Shown: positions 32,969 through 45,047, numbered from the stretch's first letter. The stretch is 64,000 bases of DNA from Neobacillus sp. CF12 (GCF_030348765.1 NZ_JAUCEU010000007.1:5367501-5431500); one strand, 5' to 3'. Notes: generated by a model from the sequence alone, not told the origin. Program-made: numbers and translations.

Positions 32969-34123
32969 ATGATTAAAGCTGCTTATCTCCATATACCCTT
33001 TTGTGAGCACATTTGCCATTACTGTGATTTTAATAAAGTATTTCTTAAAGGGCAGCCGGTGGATGAATATTTGCAGGCACTTGAGCAGGAAATGCTCCTA
33101 ACATTAAACAAATATCCAACTGAAAAACTGCAAACCATTTTTGTGGGCGGTGGGACACCGACCTCCCTAAATGAAAAGCAGCTTGAAAGGTTTTGCGAAA
33201 GTATAACCCGGAACTTACCAATGAGTAGAAATGTTGAATTTACTTTTGAAGCAAATCCAGGTGATTTAACAATAGAAAAGTTACAAATATTAAAAGATGC
33301 AGGTGTAAACCGCCTTAGTCTCGGTGTTCAAACCTTTAATGATGACTTGTTAGAGAAAATTGGCCGTGTACATCGGGCAAAAGATGTTTACCAAACAGTA
33401 GACAATGCCAAGTCAATTGGTTTTGATAACATCAGTATTGATTTAATCTTCAGTTTGCCAACACAAACGATTAACGATTTTATGGAGTCATTAGCACAAG
33501 CCTTTACTCTAGATATTCAACATTACTCTGCGTATTCATTAATTATTGAACCAAAGACCGTTTTTTACAATCTCTTGCAAAAAGGCAAACTGCCACAACC
33601 TGGAGAAGATACGGAAGCAGCAATGTATGAACTGCTTATGGAGCAAATGGAAAAGCACAGATTTAATCAATATGAAATTAGTAATTTTTCAAAGCCTGGC
33701 TATGAAAGCAAGCATAACCTAACATACTGGAATAACGATTACTATTATGGGTTCGGAGCAGGTGCTCACAGCTATGTGAATGGCTGGAGACGCTCGAATG
33801 CAGGACCATTGAAAAAATATATGGAACTAATTGATAGCGGGAACCTCCCTATCTTTCAGGAACACCAAACTTCAAAAGCAGAACAAATAGAAGAAGAAAT
33901 GTTTTTAGGTCTGCGAAAAACAGATGGAGTATCAATATCCCATTTCATCGAAAAATTTGATATTGACCCGCTGAAAATATTTGAAAATGAGATTTCTGAT
34001 TTGATTGCAAAAAAATGGATAGAAGTAAAAAAAGATAATATATATTTAACAAAAAAGGGGAGGCTTTTAGGCAATGAGGTCTTTCAATCATTTTTAGGGG
34101 TTACGAACGAACTGCTATCTTAG
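32969..34123 (+). CDS. hemW: Heme chaperone HemW (radical SAM)
   Basis: Radical SAM protein of 384 residues, long misnamed as an oxygen-independent coproporphyrinogen oxidase. The 4Fe-4S motif is CEHICHYC near residues 13-20 (C-x3-C-x2-C); the fourth Cys of true HemN enzymes is absent, as in HemW. VGGGTPTSL, EANPGD and RLSLGVQTF follow. The start is the ATG at 32969 after GGAAGGTGA. The frame stays open upstream, but that part is repeat A and is not coding. Confidence 0.94.
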   Translation: MIKAAYLHIPFCEHICHYCDFNKVFLKGQPVDEYLQALEQEMLLTLNKYPTEKLQTIFVGGGTPTSLNEKQLERFCESITRNLPMSRNVEFTFEANPGDLTIEKLQILKDAGVNRLSLGVQTFNDDLLEKIGRVHRAKDVYQTVDNAKSIGFDNISIDLIFSLPTQTINDFMESLAQAFTLDIQHYSAYSLIIEPKTVFYNLLQKGKLPQPGEDTEAAMYELLMEQMEKHRFNQYEISNFSKPGYESKHNLTYWNNDYYYGFGAGAHSYVNGWRRSNAGPLKKYMELIDSGNLPIFQEHQTSKAEQIEEEMFLGLRKTDGVSISHFIEKFDIDPLKIFENEISDLIAKKWIEVKKDNIYLTKKGRLLGNEVFQSFLGVTNELLS

Positions 34124-34152
34124 GTGGCTTTCAATTTCTTAATACCAAATGA

Positions 34153-34180
34153 TTGACACCGTCCCCCTATTTTTGATAAT
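34153..34180 (+). promoter_or_regulatory. hrcA operon promoter
   Basis: TTGACA at 34153-34158 and GATAAT at 34175-34180, spacer 16. The CIRCE operator begins 12 bases downstream, overlapping the expected transcription start. Confidence 0.75.
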
Positions 34181-34192
34181 TTATTAATATAA

Positions 34193-34219
34193 TTAGCACT
34201 CGACATCAATGAGTGCTAA
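34193..34219 (+). promoter_or_regulatory. CIRCE operator (HrcA binding site)
   Basis: TTAGCACTC, nine bases, GAGTGCTAA: a perfect match to the CIRCE consensus. HrcA binds it and represses the operon; heat shock relieves repression by drawing GroE away from HrcA. Confidence 0.97.
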
Positions 34220-34234
34220 CAGAGGTGATGAAAG

Positions 34235-35266
34235 GTGTTAACAGATCGTCAATTATTGATTCTTCAGGTTATTGTTGATGATTTTATTCGGTCTGCACAA
34301 CCTGTCGGCTCAAGGAGTTTGTCGAAAAAGGATGAAATTTCATTTAGTTCTGCGACTATTCGTAATGAAATGTCTGATCTTGAGGAATTAGGCTATATTG
34401 AAAAAACGCATACTTCTTCTGGTCGTGTTCCATCTGAAAAAGGCTATCGGTATTATGTAGACCATTTGCTGTCGCCTCAAGCATTAAACAAGCAGGATAT
34501 TACGATTATCCAATCAATTTTCGCCGAGAAGATTTTCGAGTTTGAAAAAATCATTCAAAAATCAGCGAAAATCTTATCCGAGTTAACCAATTATACTTCT
34601 ATCGTTTTAGGCCCTGCTGCCAGCTTCAATAAACTTAAAAGGATTCAAATCATCCCTTTAAACAAGGAAACCGCTGTTGCGATCTTTGTAACTGATTCTG
34701 GACATGTTGAAAACAGAACGTTTTATTTGCCTCCTTCAGTTGATGCAAGTGATTTGGAAAAAACGGTCAACATCTTAAATGAGCGTTTGACTGGGGTAGC
34801 TCTAGAAGATCTAAACGATAAAATCTACAAAGAAGTAGCCATGTTACTAAGACAGCATATTCGCAATTATGATTTAATGCTGCATACGATTGCAGATTCG
34901 CTAAAAATGCCTGCTAACGAAAAGCTCTTCTTTGGTGGGAAAACAAATATGTTAAGCCAGCCAGAGTTTCATGATATCAATAAAATTCGTAGTCTTTTAC
35001 AAATGATTGATCACGAAGAGTGGATTTATCCTTTGATTAAAAATGAATCAGCTGGTATAAATGTTAAAATTGGCAGAGAAAACAATAATAGCGCTATGGA
35101 AAATTGCAGCCTTATAACCGCCACCTATTCGGTTGGAGCAGAAAAGTTGGGTACGATTGCCATTCTTGGGCCAACTAGAATGGAATATTCCCGAGTAATT
35201 AGCTTGCTGCAGTTTTTAAGCAAGGATTTAACCTCAGTGTTAACGAACCTGTATCAAAAATATTAG
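34235..35266 (+). CDS. hrcA: Heat-inducible transcription repressor HrcA
   Basis: 343 residues. The N-terminal winged helix includes [28 protein letters not shown] and [30 protein letters not shown], which is the family's recognition region. A GAF-like central domain and C-terminal dimerisation region follow. GTG start after AGAGGTG. It represses its own operon through the CIRCE site just upstream. Confidence 0.97.
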   Translation: MLTDRQLLILQVIVDDFIRSAQPVGSRSLSKKDEISFSSATIRNEMSDLEELGYIEKTHTSSGRVPSEKGYRYYVDHLLSPQALNKQDITIIQSIFAEKIFEFEKIIQKSAKILSELTNYTSIVLGPAASFNKLKRIQIIPLNKETAVAIFVTDSGHVENRTFYLPPSVDASDLEKTVNILNERLTGVALEDLNDKIYKEVAMLLRQHIRNYDLMLHTIADSLKMPANEKLFFGGKTNMLSQPEFHDINKIRSLLQMIDHEEWIYPLIKNESAGINVKIGRENNNSAMENCSLITATYSVGAEKLGTIAILGPTRMEYSRVISLLQFLSKDLTSVLTNLYQKY

Positions 35267-35300
35267 GGGTGGAAATATTGAGTAAGGGTGAAAATACTGC

Positions 35301-35330
35301 GTATTTCAACTAAGTGAAATACACTTTTTT
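35301..35330 (+). terminator. Hairpin between hrcA and grpE
   Basis: GTATTTCA and TGAAATAC around a short loop, followed by ACTTTTTT. Probably a partial terminator or processing site; in B. subtilis the hrcA-grpE region is also processed. Confidence 0.6.
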
Positions 35331-35397
35331 CACCACCTTTTCATGGAAATAACTTTAAATAATAAATGTTTAACAATCCTTTAAGGAGGTGAGTAAG

Positions 35398-35988
35398 TTG
35401 ACAAAAGAAAAGAACAACACTCTAAATGAGGAAGTTGAATCTGAATTGAATGAACATGCGGAACTTACCAATGAGGAAGCTGAAATGGTTTTTGCTGAAG
35501 CAGAGGATTCAAAGGTAGATTCAAAGGAAATAGACTATTCTGCTGAGATACAAACGTTAACCAGTAAATTAGAAGAAGCAGATAATCGTTACTTACGTTT
35601 ACAAGCAGATTTTGATAACTTCCGCCGTCGTACTCGATTAGATATCGAGGCGGGTGAGAAATATAGAGCACAAAAGTTAGCAATTGAACTGCTTCCTGCG
35701 TTGGACAATTTTGAAAGAGCTTTGAATATAGAAGCAGATAATGAGCAGTCAAAATCGTTGCTACAGGGTATGGAAATGGTGTATCGCGGATTAGTAGAAG
35801 CTTTGAAAAATGAAGGCGTTGAAGCGATAGAAGCAGTTGGAAAAGAATTCGATCCTAATTTCCATCAGGCGGTTATGACTGGTGAAGATGAAAATTATGG
35901 CTCGAATATTGTGATTGAAGAATTCCAAAAGGGTTACATGTTAAAGGATCGGGTTATCCGTCCGTCGATGGTAAAAGTAAATCAATAA
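35398..35988 (+). CDS. grpE: Nucleotide exchange factor GrpE
   Basis: 196 residues: a long acidic N-terminal region (Glu/Asp-rich to about residue 55), a coiled coil ([30 protein letters not shown]), and a C-terminal beta domain with [43 protein letters not shown], seen here in fragments matching the family. The start is TTG at 35398, seven bases from AAGGAGGT. An upstream GTG inside that site was rejected. Confidence 0.95.
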   Translation: MTKEKNNTLNEEVESELNEHAELTNEEAEMVFAEAEDSKVDSKEIDYSAEIQTLTSKLEEADNRYLRLQADFDNFRRRTRLDIEAGEKYRAQKLAIELLPALDNFERALNIEADNEQSKSLLQGMEMVYRGLVEALKNEGVEAIEAVGKEFDPNFHQAVMTGEDENYGSNIVIEEFQKGYMLKDRVIRPSMVKVNQ

Positions 35989-36008
35989 GACCTACATATT
36001 GGGTATAG

Positions 36009-37853
<1,845 letters not shown>

Positions 37854-37875
37854 AATTTCGACCTAGTAGCTTATG

Positions 37876-37914
37876 AAAAAGTCAAAGTCAGCATCGGCTT
37901 TGACTTTTTCTTTG
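37876..37914 (+). terminator. Terminator after dnaK
   Basis: AAAAAGTCAAAG and CTTTGACTTTTT around TCAGCATCGG, then CTTT. Confidence 0.8.
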
Positions 37915-37930
37915 TTAATTGTGTTTTTAT

Positions 37931-38046
37931 TGTCCAGCTCCAGGCGCTATCGGCTCGGGCATAAGCCAATCCGTCAAGAAGGTTAAAGAGCAACCTTCAT
38001 GCCGGCTCGTCTTATGCTAATCGCCGATAATCAAGCGCCTTGTGCA
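37931..38046. repeat. Second repeat family, copy B
   Basis: About 115 bp, TGTCCAGCTCCAGGCGCT at the left and CAAGCGCCTTGTGCATTTC at the right (AGGCGCT / AGCGCCT inverted). It shares CAATCCGTCA, GAAGGTTAA, GCAACCTTC and GCCGGCTCGTC with copy A. It lies in the dnaK-dnaJ gap, between the dnaK terminator and a separate dnaJ promoter. Confidence 0.75.
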
Positions 38047-38053
38047 TTTCTTA

Positions 38054-38083
38054 TTGCAATGACGTTCTTATAAATGTTAGAAT
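38054..38083 (+). promoter_or_regulatory. Possible dnaJ promoter
   Basis: TTGCAA at 38054-38059 and TAGAAT at 38078-38083, spacer 18. It would give dnaJ a start independent of the CIRCE-controlled transcript. Confidence 0.5.
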
Positions 38084-38116
38084 AATCTTTATGTGAAAGA
38101 TTCGGGAGTGGTAATC

Positions 38117-39247
38117 ATGAGTAAACGAGATTACTATGAGGTGCTTGGTGTTAGTAAGAGCGCTTCTAAGGATGAGATAAAAAAGGCATATCGAAAGCTC
38201 TCTAAACAATATCATCCAGATATTAATAAAGAGGCTGATGCAGCAGATAAATTTAAGGAAATCGCTGAAGCTTATGAGGTTTTAAGCGATGATCAAAAAA
38301 AGGCTCACTATGATCAATTCGGTCATACTGATCCAAATCAAGGCTTTGGCGGAGGCGCTGATTTTGGCGGTGGTTTCGGCGGCTTTGAAGACATCTTTAA
38401 TACGTTTTTTGGCGGTGGCGGCGGATCACGCAGACGCGATCCTAATGCACCTAGACAAGGTGCAGATCTACAGTACACGATGACGATAACGTTTGAGGAA
38501 GCAGCATTTGGAAAAGAAACAGATATTGAAATTCCTCGTGAAGAAACATGTGGAACATGCAGTGGTTCAGGTGCTAAAAAAGGGACCAAAGCTGAAACAT
38601 GTCAGCACTGTCATGGAAGCGGTCAATTAAACATTGAGCAGAACACACCATTTGGCAGAGTCGTTAATCGCCGTATTTGCCACCATTGTAATGGGACTGG
38701 TAAAGAAATTAAGCATAAATGTTCAACTTGTGGCGGCACAGGTAAAGTGAAGAAACGGAAAAAAATTCATGTGAAAATTCCTGCTGGTATTGACGATGGT
38801 CAACAGTTAAGGATTTCTGGACAAGGTGAGGCCGGAATTAACGGTGGTCCAACTGGTGATTTATATATTGTTTTCCACGTCAGAGAACATGAGTTTTTTG
38901 AAAGAGATGGCGATGATGTATATTGTGAAATGCCAATCACATTTGTTCAGGCTTCACTGGGCGATGACATTGAAGTACCGACACTCCATGGGAAAGTGAA
39001 ATTAAAGGTTCCTGCTGGAACGCAAACAGGAACAAAATTCCGACTCAAAGGAAAAGGTATTCCGAATGTACGTGGTTATGGAGTAGGGGATCAGCATATT
39101 ATTGTCCGTATTATTACTCCTACTAAATTAACAGATAAACAAAAGCAGCTTCTTCGTGAATTTGCCGATTTAAGCGGTAACTCACCAATTGGTGAACATG
39201 AAGAAGGTTTCTTTTCAAAAGTAAAACGAGCCTTTAAGGGCGATTAA
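38117..39247 (+). CDS. dnaJ: Chaperone DnaJ (Hsp40)
   Basis: 376 residues, type I DnaJ. J domain at about residues 1-70 with HPD (YHPDINK). Gly/Phe-rich linker ([15 protein letters not shown]). Four zinc repeats [32 protein letters not shown] at about 145-215. C-terminal substrate domain. The start is the ATG at 38117 behind GGGAGTGG; an earlier in-frame GTG was not used. It stimulates DnaK ATPase. Confidence 0.97.
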   Translation: MSKRDYYEVLGVSKSASKDEIKKAYRKLSKQYHPDINKEADAADKFKEIAEAYEVLSDDQKKAHYDQFGHTDPNQGFGGGADFGGGFGGFEDIFNTFFGGGGGSRRRDPNAPRQGADLQYTMTITFEEAAFGKETDIEIPREETCGTCSGSGAKKGTKAETCQHCHGSGQLNIEQNTPFGRVVNRRICHHCNGTGKEIKHKCSTCGGTGKVKKRKKIHVKIPAGIDDGQQLRISGQGEAGINGGPTGDLYIVFHVREHEFFERDGDDVYCEMPITFVQASLGDDIEVPTLHGKVKLKVPAGTQTGTKFRLKGKGIPNVRGYGVGDQHIIVRIITPTKLTDKQKQLLREFADLSGNSPIGEHEEGFFSKVKRAFKGD

Positions 39248-39264
39248 GGATTGGAGTTGGTAGA

Positions 39265-40206
39265 ATGAAATGGTCTGAACTTAGTATTCACACTACAAAC
39301 GAAGCGATAGAACCAATATCGCATATTTTACACGAGGCCGGTGCTAGCGGTGTAGTTATTGAAGATCCTTTTGAACTAACAAAGGAGAGGCAAGATCAGT
39401 TCGGGGAAATCTACCAACTCAATCCAGATGATTACCCTGAAGAAGGAGTTATCGTTAAAGCATATCTACCAGTTAACAGCTTTCTAGGTGAAACCGTAGA
39501 CGCGATTAAAGAATCCATTAATAATCTTATTATCCACAATATAGATATTGGGGAAAATACAGTCACCATTAGTGAAGTGAATGAAGAAGAATGGGCTACA
39601 GCATGGAAGAAGTATTATAATCCTGTTAAAATCTCTGAGAAGTTCACGATTGTACCAACTTGGGAGATTTACACTCCTGTCAGCAGTGATGAATTAATCA
39701 TTGAATTGGACCCAGGAATGGCCTTTGGAACAGGAACACATCCGACAACCGTTATGTGTATACAGGCACTAGAAAGAACGGTTCGGCCAGGGGACAGGGT
39801 CATTGATGTAGGGACTGGTTCCGGTGTGTTAAGTATTGCTGCAGCGATGTTAGGAGCAGAAGATGTTCGTGCCTTTGATTTAGATGAAATAGCTGTTACA
39901 ACAGCCCGTCTGAACATTAAACTTAATAAGGTCAGTGATCGGGTAACTACGGCACAGAATAATCTATTAGACGGTGTGGAAGAGAATTCAGCAGATGTTA
40001 TTGTTGCGAATATTTTAGCTGAGGTTATTTTACGTTTTACAGGTGATGTAGCTCGTGTTGTTAAACCTGGAGGTTCTTTCATTGCTTCGGGAATCATTCA
40101 GCAGAAGAAAGACATGGTAAAAGAAGCTCTTATTTCTTCTGGATTTGAAATTACAGAGACAATTTTAATGGAAGATTGGGTTGCGATAATTGCGAAAAGG
40201 TTATAA
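39265..40206 (+). CDS. prmA: Ribosomal protein L11 methyltransferase
   Basis: 313 residues. N-terminal substrate-recognition domain ([20 protein letters not shown]), then the methyltransferase with [14 protein letters not shown], motif [19 protein letters not shown] and the catalytic-pocket NILAEVI. It trimethylates lysines and the N-terminus of L11. Located after dnaJ as in B. subtilis (YqeT). Confidence 0.96.
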   Translation: MKWSELSIHTTNEAIEPISHILHEAGASGVVIEDPFELTKERQDQFGEIYQLNPDDYPEEGVIVKAYLPVNSFLGETVDAIKESINNLIIHNIDIGENTVTISEVNEEEWATAWKKYYNPVKISEKFTIVPTWEIYTPVSSDELIIELDPGMAFGTGTHPTTVMCIQALERTVRPGDRVIDVGTGSGVLSIAAAMLGAEDVRAFDLDEIAVTTARLNIKLNKVSDRVTTAQNNLLDGVEENSADVIVANILAEVILRFTGDVARVVKPGGSFIASGIIQQKKDMVKEALISSGFEITETILMEDWVAIIAKRL

Positions 40207-40212
40207 TGCTTA

Positions 40213-40239
40213 TAAAAAGGGGATAATTCCCCTTTTTTC
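40213..40239 (+). terminator. Terminator after prmA
   Basis: AAAAAGGGGA and TCCCCTTTTTT around TAAT. Confidence 0.85.
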
Positions 40240-40311
40240 TATTTCACTGCTTTAAATGTGACAATTATTGCAGTAAAATAAAGAGTAAAATGTTTTAGAG
40301 GGGTGCATCGT

Positions 40312-41064
40312 GTGCAACGCTACTTTGTTAAACAGCGAGCAAATGAAAACAGTTTTGTAATTGATGGCGATGACCATCATCATATAATAAAGGTTATGCG
40401 GATGGAAATCGGCGACAAAATCATTTGTGTCGATCCCAATGGGGAAACTGCAGTTTGTGAAATTGCAAAAATTACCGATGAACAAGTCGTTGCAGACGTT
40501 GTACAATGGAAAGATGAGAAATCAGAGTTACCCATTTCAATCACGATTGCAAGCGGACTCCCAAAAGGGGACAAACTTGAATGGATAATTCAAAAGGGTA
40601 CTGAACTTGGTGCGCATGAATTTATCCCTTTTGCTGCCCGTCGTTCTGTCGTAAAATGGGATGATAAAAAAGCAGCTAAAAAAATTGAGAGATGGCAAAA
40701 AATTGCCAAGGAAGCTGCGGAGCAATCCCATCGGGGTGTTGTACCTGAGATCATAAGCCCATTGAATTTTAAAGCTTTGATAGAGAAAAGCAAAAATTTC
40801 AATTATAAATTAGTCGCGTTCGAGGAAGAGAGCAGAAGTGGTGAAACAACTAATTTCTCCTCGACGTTACAAGCAATGAACCAAGGGGATTCCCTGCTCA
40901 TCGTGTTTGGTCCAGAAGGAGGACTTACTGAAGAAGAGGTTCAAGTTTTAAAGGAAAATAACTTTGCCCTGTGCGGCTTGGGACCGCGAATATTAAGAAC
41001 GGAAACGGCGCCCTTATATGCTCTAGCGGCAGTTTCCTACCATTTTGAATTAATGAGGAGATGA
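40312..41064 (+). CDS. rsmE: 16S rRNA (uracil1498-N3)-methyltransferase
   Basis: SPOUT-class methyltransferase of 250 residues. The trefoil-knot SAM site shows as LLIVFGPEGGLTEEE and CGLGPRILRTETAPLYALA. The N-terminal PUA-like part has IDGDDHHHIIKVMRM. The GTG at 40312 gives MQRYF, the family start; a GTG three codons earlier overlaps AGAGGGGTG and was rejected. Overlaps or abuts mtaB. Confidence 0.95.
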   Translation: MQRYFVKQRANENSFVIDGDDHHHIIKVMRMEIGDKIICVDPNGETAVCEIAKITDEQVVADVVQWKDEKSELPISITIASGLPKGDKLEWIIQKGTELGAHEFIPFAARRSVVKWDDKKAAKKIERWQKIAKEAAEQSHRGVVPEIISPLNFKALIEKSKNFNYKLVAFEEESRSGETTNFSSTLQAMNQGDSLLIVFGPEGGLTEEEVQVLKENNFALCGLGPRILRTETAPLYALAAVSYHFELMRR

Positions 41065-41069
41065 ATAAA

Positions 41070-42425
41070 ATGCCAACAGTCGCTTTTCATACACTAGGAT
41101 GTAAGGTGAATCATTATGAGACTGAAGCAATCTGGCAATTGTTCAAGCAAGAAGGCTATGACCGAGTTGATTTTGAATCAATCTCTGATGTATATATTAT
41201 TAATACTTGTACTGTAACAAATACAGGCGATAAAAAAAGCCGGCAAGTAATCCGGCGGGCCGTTCGAAAAAATCCTGATGCCGTTATCTGTGTAACAGGA
41301 TGTTACGCCCAAACATCACCAGCAGAAATTATGGCAATACCTGGTGTTGATATCGTAGTGGGAACCCAGGATCGAGTTAAAATGCTAGAATACATTGAAC
41401 AGTATAAAACAGAACGCCAGCCGATAAATGGTGTAGGAAATATTATGAAAAATCGGGTTTATGAGGAGCTTGATGTTCCTGCATTTACTGATCGAACACG
41501 TGCTTCTTTAAAGATTCAAGAAGGTTGTAATAATTTCTGTACTTTTTGCATTATCCCATGGGCGCGCGGGTTAATGAGATCACGTGATCCAAAGGAAGTT
41601 ATCCGCCAAGCACAACAGCTTGTGGATGCGGGGTATAAAGAGATCGTATTAACTGGTATTCACACAGGTGGATATGGTGAGGATATGAAGGATTACAATT
41701 TAGCATTGTTGCTGCGTGATTTAGAAGCCCAAGTAAAGGGACTTGAACGACTTCGAATTTCATCCATTGAAGCAAGCCAAATTACCGATGAGGTAATCGA
41801 AGTGATAAAACACTCTACTATTATTGTTCGTCATTTGCATATCCCAATTCAATCAGGGTCAAATACTGTACTAAAAAGAATGCGGCGTAAATATACGATG
41901 GAATTCTTTGGTGAAAGATTAGACCGTCTTAAAGAAGTACTTCCAGGTCTTGCGGTTACATCTGATGTAATCGTTGGTTTTCCGGGTGAAACGGAAGAGG
42001 AATTTATGGAAACATATAATTTTATTAACGAACATAAATTTTCTGAACTTCATGTTTTCCCTTATTCCAAGCGTACAGGAACGCCTGCTGCGCGTATGGA
42101 AGACCAAGTAGACGAAGAAGTTAAGAATGAGCGGGTACATCGCTTAATCACACTTTCTGATCAATTAGCAAAGGAATATTCTTCACAATTCGAGAATGAT
42201 GTTTTAGAAGTAATTCCTGAAGAAGAATTCAGCGATGGGTTATATGTAGGGTATACAGATAATTATTTAAAAGTAGTATTTCCTACAACAGAGGAAATGA
42301 TTGGCAAACTTGTTAAAGTAAAAATTACAAAAGCAGGTTATCCATACAATGAAGGACAATTTGTAAGAATTGTTGAAGATGATATAAAAGCAGAAGTATT
42401 TACAATAGAAGAAGCAGCCATTTAA
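41070..42425 (+). CDS. mtaB: tRNA t6A37 methylthiotransferase MtaB
   Basis: Radical SAM methylthiotransferase forming ms2t6A at tRNA position 37. 451 residues. The N-terminal MTTase domain has HTLGCKVNHYE, INTCTVT and VTGCYAQ (three cluster cysteines). The radical SAM motif is CNNFCTFC. A TRAM domain ends the protein. The start is the ATG at 41070, nine bases from GAGGAG; the ATG at 41061 is too close. YqeV of B. subtilis is very similar throughout. Confidence 0.96.
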   Translation: MPTVAFHTLGCKVNHYETEAIWQLFKQEGYDRVDFESISDVYIINTCTVTNTGDKKSRQVIRRAVRKNPDAVICVTGCYAQTSPAEIMAIPGVDIVVGTQDRVKMLEYIEQYKTERQPINGVGNIMKNRVYEELDVPAFTDRTRASLKIQEGCNNFCTFCIIPWARGLMRSRDPKEVIRQAQQLVDAGYKEIVLTGIHTGGYGEDMKDYNLALLLRDLEAQVKGLERLRISSIEASQITDEVIEVIKHSTIIVRHLHIPIQSGSNTVLKRMRRKYTMEFFGERLDRLKEVLPGLAVTSDVIVGFPGETEEEFMETYNFINEHKFSELHVFPYSKRTGTPAARMEDQVDEEVKNERVHRLITLSDQLAKEYSSQFENDVLEVIPEEEFSDGLYVGYTDNYLKVVFPTTEEMIGKLVKVKITKAGYPYNEGQFVRIVEDDIKAEVFTIEEAAI

Positions 42426-42448
42426 GGACCAATTTTGGTCCTTTTTTT
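42424..42448 (+). terminator. Terminator after mtaB
   Basis: AAGGACCAA and TTGGTCCTT around TT, then TTTTT. Confidence 0.85.
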
Positions 42449-42508
42449 ACGTTAATTTGGGTATTCTAATGTTAGTATCAAATTTCTTTAAGAAAAGGGG
42501 TAAGTAAA

Positions 42509-43183
42509 ATGGCTACTACCAATGTTGCTTCAATGATTGACCATACCTTGTTAAAAGCAGACGCAACCCGTCAGCAAATTGAAACCCTTTGCCAGGAGGC
42601 AATAGAACATAAATTTTTTTCAGTTTGTGTAAATCCAACTTGGGTAAGCATTGCTAGAGATTTACTTAACGGCAGCGACGTTAAGGTGTGCACGGTTATT
42701 GGATTTCCTTTGGGGGCAACAACTCCAGAAACAAAGGCATTTGAGACAACCAATGCTATTGAAAACGGTGCTGATGAAGTGGATATGGTTATCAATATTG
42801 GTGCATTAAAAGATAAAAATGATGAATTAGTTGAAAAAGATATCCGTGCAGTTGTTGAAGCGGCAAAAGGCAGAGCGTTAACCAAGGTTATTATTGAAAC
42901 AAGCCTTCTTACAAGGGAAGAAAAAATTCGTGCCTGTGAGCTTGCTGTAAAGGCTGGTACAGATTTTGTAAAAACGTCCACAGGATTCTCAACGGGCGGT
43001 GCTACAGTTGAAGATATTAAACTGATGAGGGAAACTGTTGGACCAGATATTGGCGTGAAAGCTTCCGGAGGAGTTCGTAACACGGAAGATACGGAAAAAA
43101 TGATTCAAGCAGGAGCGACGAGAATTGGTGCAAGTGCAGGTGTTGCCATTCTTCAAGGTTTAACAAGTACTTCCGATTACTAA
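42509..43183 (+). CDS. deoC: Deoxyribose-phosphate aldolase
   Basis: Splits 2-deoxyribose-5-phosphate into acetaldehyde and glyceraldehyde-3-phosphate in deoxynucleoside breakdown. TIM barrel of 224 residues. The Schiff-base lysine is in [15 protein letters not shown], and the proton-relay Lys/Asp are in VKASGGVRN and EVDMVINIG. It stands alone between mtaB and yqeW, with its own terminator. In B. subtilis the gene sits in the dra-nupC-pdp operon instead, so its place here is different. Confidence 0.95.
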   Translation: MATTNVASMIDHTLLKADATRQQIETLCQEAIEHKFFSVCVNPTWVSIARDLLNGSDVKVCTVIGFPLGATTPETKAFETTNAIENGADEVDMVINIGALKDKNDELVEKDIRAVVEAAKGRALTKVIIETSLLTREEKIRACELAVKAGTDFVKTSTGFSTGGATVEDIKLMRETVGPDIGVKASGGVRNTEDTEKMIQAGATRIGASAGVAILQGLTSTSDY

Positions 43184-43210
43184 AAAGACGGCCATGGCCG
43201 TCTTTTTTTA
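43182..43210. terminator. Bidirectional terminator between deoC and yqeW
   Basis: AAAAAGACGGCC and GGCCGTCTTTTT around AT; serves convergent genes. Confidence 0.9.
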
Positions 43211-44140
43211 TTGTTTTATTTTTCCACCATGCACTTTCAGGATCATTTCACCAAATCTAGTGGCAAAAGGCAGAACCATGATGGATGAAATCACATTAAA
43301 GATAACACTAATATGAGCTAATTGAATCATCTTTTCATCTGCTAGCAAATGAGCATTTTCGGATAAATATGGAATAAAGGGAGTGAAAAGTAAAACACCA
43401 GCAACATTGAGCCAAACGTGCGCAAAGGCAGCCAGTCTAGATTCTTTCCCTCCTCCAATTGAAGCGAACAGTGCTGTAATACATGTCCCAATATTCGCAC
43501 CAAATACGATCGCGATACCAGCGTCAAGATGAAGAAGACCTGCTGTTAAAAAACCCATCGTGATACCTGTCATAGCTGTACTTGATTGAATAATGGCAGT
43601 AATGAATGCTCCAGTTAAGATACTTAGTAAGATGTTATCGTTAATAGAGAGGATAAAATTATTGATAAATGGGAGTGCAGTTAATGGCTGAGCTAAGAGC
43701 TCAAAGCCTTTCATTGCTGTAAAGACTGAGGCGATTCCAAAGGTGACCATTCCGACGCTTCTTATTTTTATTGATTTAAAAAAGGTAAGAAATGCTCCGA
43801 TAATAGCGAGTGGTACCAAAACTTTATCAAGATTGAAGGTAATAAGTTCAGTTTTAAAGGTTGTTCCGATATTTGTTCCTAAAATAATTCCGATTGATTG
43901 AGGAAACGTCATGATTTTTGCTGATATTAGCCCGATGGTGATGACCATTACTGCTGAACTGCTCTGTAATAATGCTGTCACAAACGTCCCAGTCACCATA
44001 CCTTTAAATGGTGTACTTGTAAGTTTGGTTAACCATCCTTTTAGTTTATTACCTGATAAATTAAATAATCCAAACCTTATTATGGTCATGCCAAAGATAA
44101 ATAATAAGATAAATAATATAAATAATAGTATGTATAGCAT
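43208..44140 (-). CDS. yqeW: YqeW, Na/Pi-cotransporter II family protein
   Basis: 310-residue membrane protein with about eight hydrophobic segments. Two inverted-repeat QSSSA/QSST motifs, TALLQSSSAVMVITIGL and TAIIQSSTAMTGITMGF, mark the Na/Pi cotransporter (NptA) fold, each followed by an IGTNIGTT / GANIGTCIT-type motif. The likely role is sodium-coupled phosphate transport; substrate not proven. The start is the ATG at 44140 on the minus strand behind GGGAGGGGGA. No PhoU-like C-terminal domain is present. Confidence 0.9.
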   Translation of the reverse strand: MLYILLFILFILLFIFGMTIIRFGLFNLSGNKLKGWLTKLTSTPFKGMVTGTFVTALLQSSSAVMVITIGLISAKIMTFPQSIGIILGTNIGTTFKTELITFNLDKVLVPLAIIGAFLTFFKSIKIRSVGMVTFGIASVFTAMKGFELLAQPLTALPFINNFILSINDNILLSILTGAFITAIIQSSTAMTGITMGFLTAGLLHLDAGIAIVFGANIGTCITALFASIGGGKESRLAAFAHVWLNVAGVLLFTPFIPYLSENAHLLADEKMIQLAHISVIFNVISSIMVLPFATRFGEMILKVHGGKIKQ

Positions 44141-44268
44141 GTCTTCTCCCCCTCCCTTAATTGTATGCCTAAGGGTTGAGGACATGCCAGATTTATGGTA
44201 GGTTGTTCAAAAAGTTGTGTATTTATGAATAAAAATATCAAAAGCTTGTTTCATCTATAGAAATACAG

Positions 44269-44297
44269 TTGACCTTGTATGCAGGTTATATTATAAT
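44269..44297 (+). promoter_or_regulatory. rpsU promoter
   Basis: TTGACC at 44269-44274 and TATAAT at 44292-44297 with a 17-base spacer. Confidence 0.8.
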
Positions 44298-44353
44298 TGC
44301 AAGGTACATGGATTGAATGTAAGTGTGTTGTGTTTCGGAGGGAGGGAAAGAGA

Positions 44354-44527
44354 ATGTCTAAAACCGTCGTTCGTAAAAACGAATCGCTTGAAGATGCTCT
44401 TCGTCGCTTCAAACGTACAGTATCAAAAACTGGTACTTTGCAAGAGGCAAGAAAGCGCGAATTCTACGAAAAGCCAAGTGTTAAGCGTAAGAAAAAGTCT
44501 GAAGCAGCAAGAAAACGTAAGTTCTAA
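44354..44527 (+). CDS. rpsU: 30S ribosomal protein S21
   Basis: 57 residues, strongly basic: [20 protein letters not shown] at the start and [13 protein letters not shown] at the end. The start ATG at 44354 is preceded by GGAGGGAGGGAAAG. Cotranscribed with yqeY 15 bases downstream. In B. subtilis S21 level influences motility and biofilm cell fate. Confidence 0.97.
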   Translation: MSKTVVRKNESLEDALRRFKRTVSKTGTLQEARKREFYEKPSVKRKKKSEAARKRKF

Positions 44528-44542
44528 GAGAGGGTGTAATTT

Positions 44543-44989
44543 ATGAGTCTTCTCGAGCGTTTAAATAATGACATGAAACAAGCGATGAAAAATAAGGAAA
44601 AAGACAAACTCACAACAATTCGGATGGTAAAAGCCTCATTGCAAAATGAAGCTATTAAGCTTGGAACAAAAGAGCTTTCCGAAGAAACTGAGTTAACAAT
44701 CCTTTCTCGCGAAGTAAAGCAACGCAAAGAATCCCTCCATGAATTTGATAAAGCAGGTCGTCAAGACCTTGTTGATAAATTGCGTGCAGAATTGGCTATC
44801 GTCGAACTGTATTTACCGAAGCAGCTTTCCGAAGAAGAGTTGTCAGAAATTGTTAAAGAAACAATCTCTGAAGTCGGTGCAAGATCAAAAGCGGATATGG
44901 GAAAAGTGATGGCTGCCATCATGCCTAAAGTAAAAGGTAAAGCTGACGGTTCACTTGTAAATAAATTTGTACAACAACACCTTTCATAA
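44543..44989 (+). CDS. yqeY: YqeY, GatB/YqeY-domain protein
   Basis: 148 residues, all of it the YqeY domain found as the tail of GatB (tRNA amidotransferase). [21 protein letters not shown] and [18 protein letters not shown] are characteristic. Domain homology suggests tRNA binding; the function of the free form is unclear. Always after rpsU in Bacillus. Confidence 0.93.
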   Translation: MSLLERLNNDMKQAMKNKEKDKLTTIRMVKASLQNEAIKLGTKELSEETELTILSREVKQRKESLHEFDKAGRQDLVDKLRAELAIVELYLPKQLSEEELSEIVKETISEVGARSKADMGKVMAAIMPKVKGKADGSLVNKFVQQHLS

Positions 44990-45004
44990 TTATTCTGACA
45001 ACCA

Positions 45005-45034
45005 AAACCGCAAGCGTTTAGCTTGCGGTTTTTC
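45005..45034 (+). terminator. Terminator after yqeY
   Basis: AAACCGCAAGC and GCTTGCGGTTT around GTTTA, then TTC. Confidence 0.85.
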
Positions 45035-45047
45035 AATTTGGAAAAAT

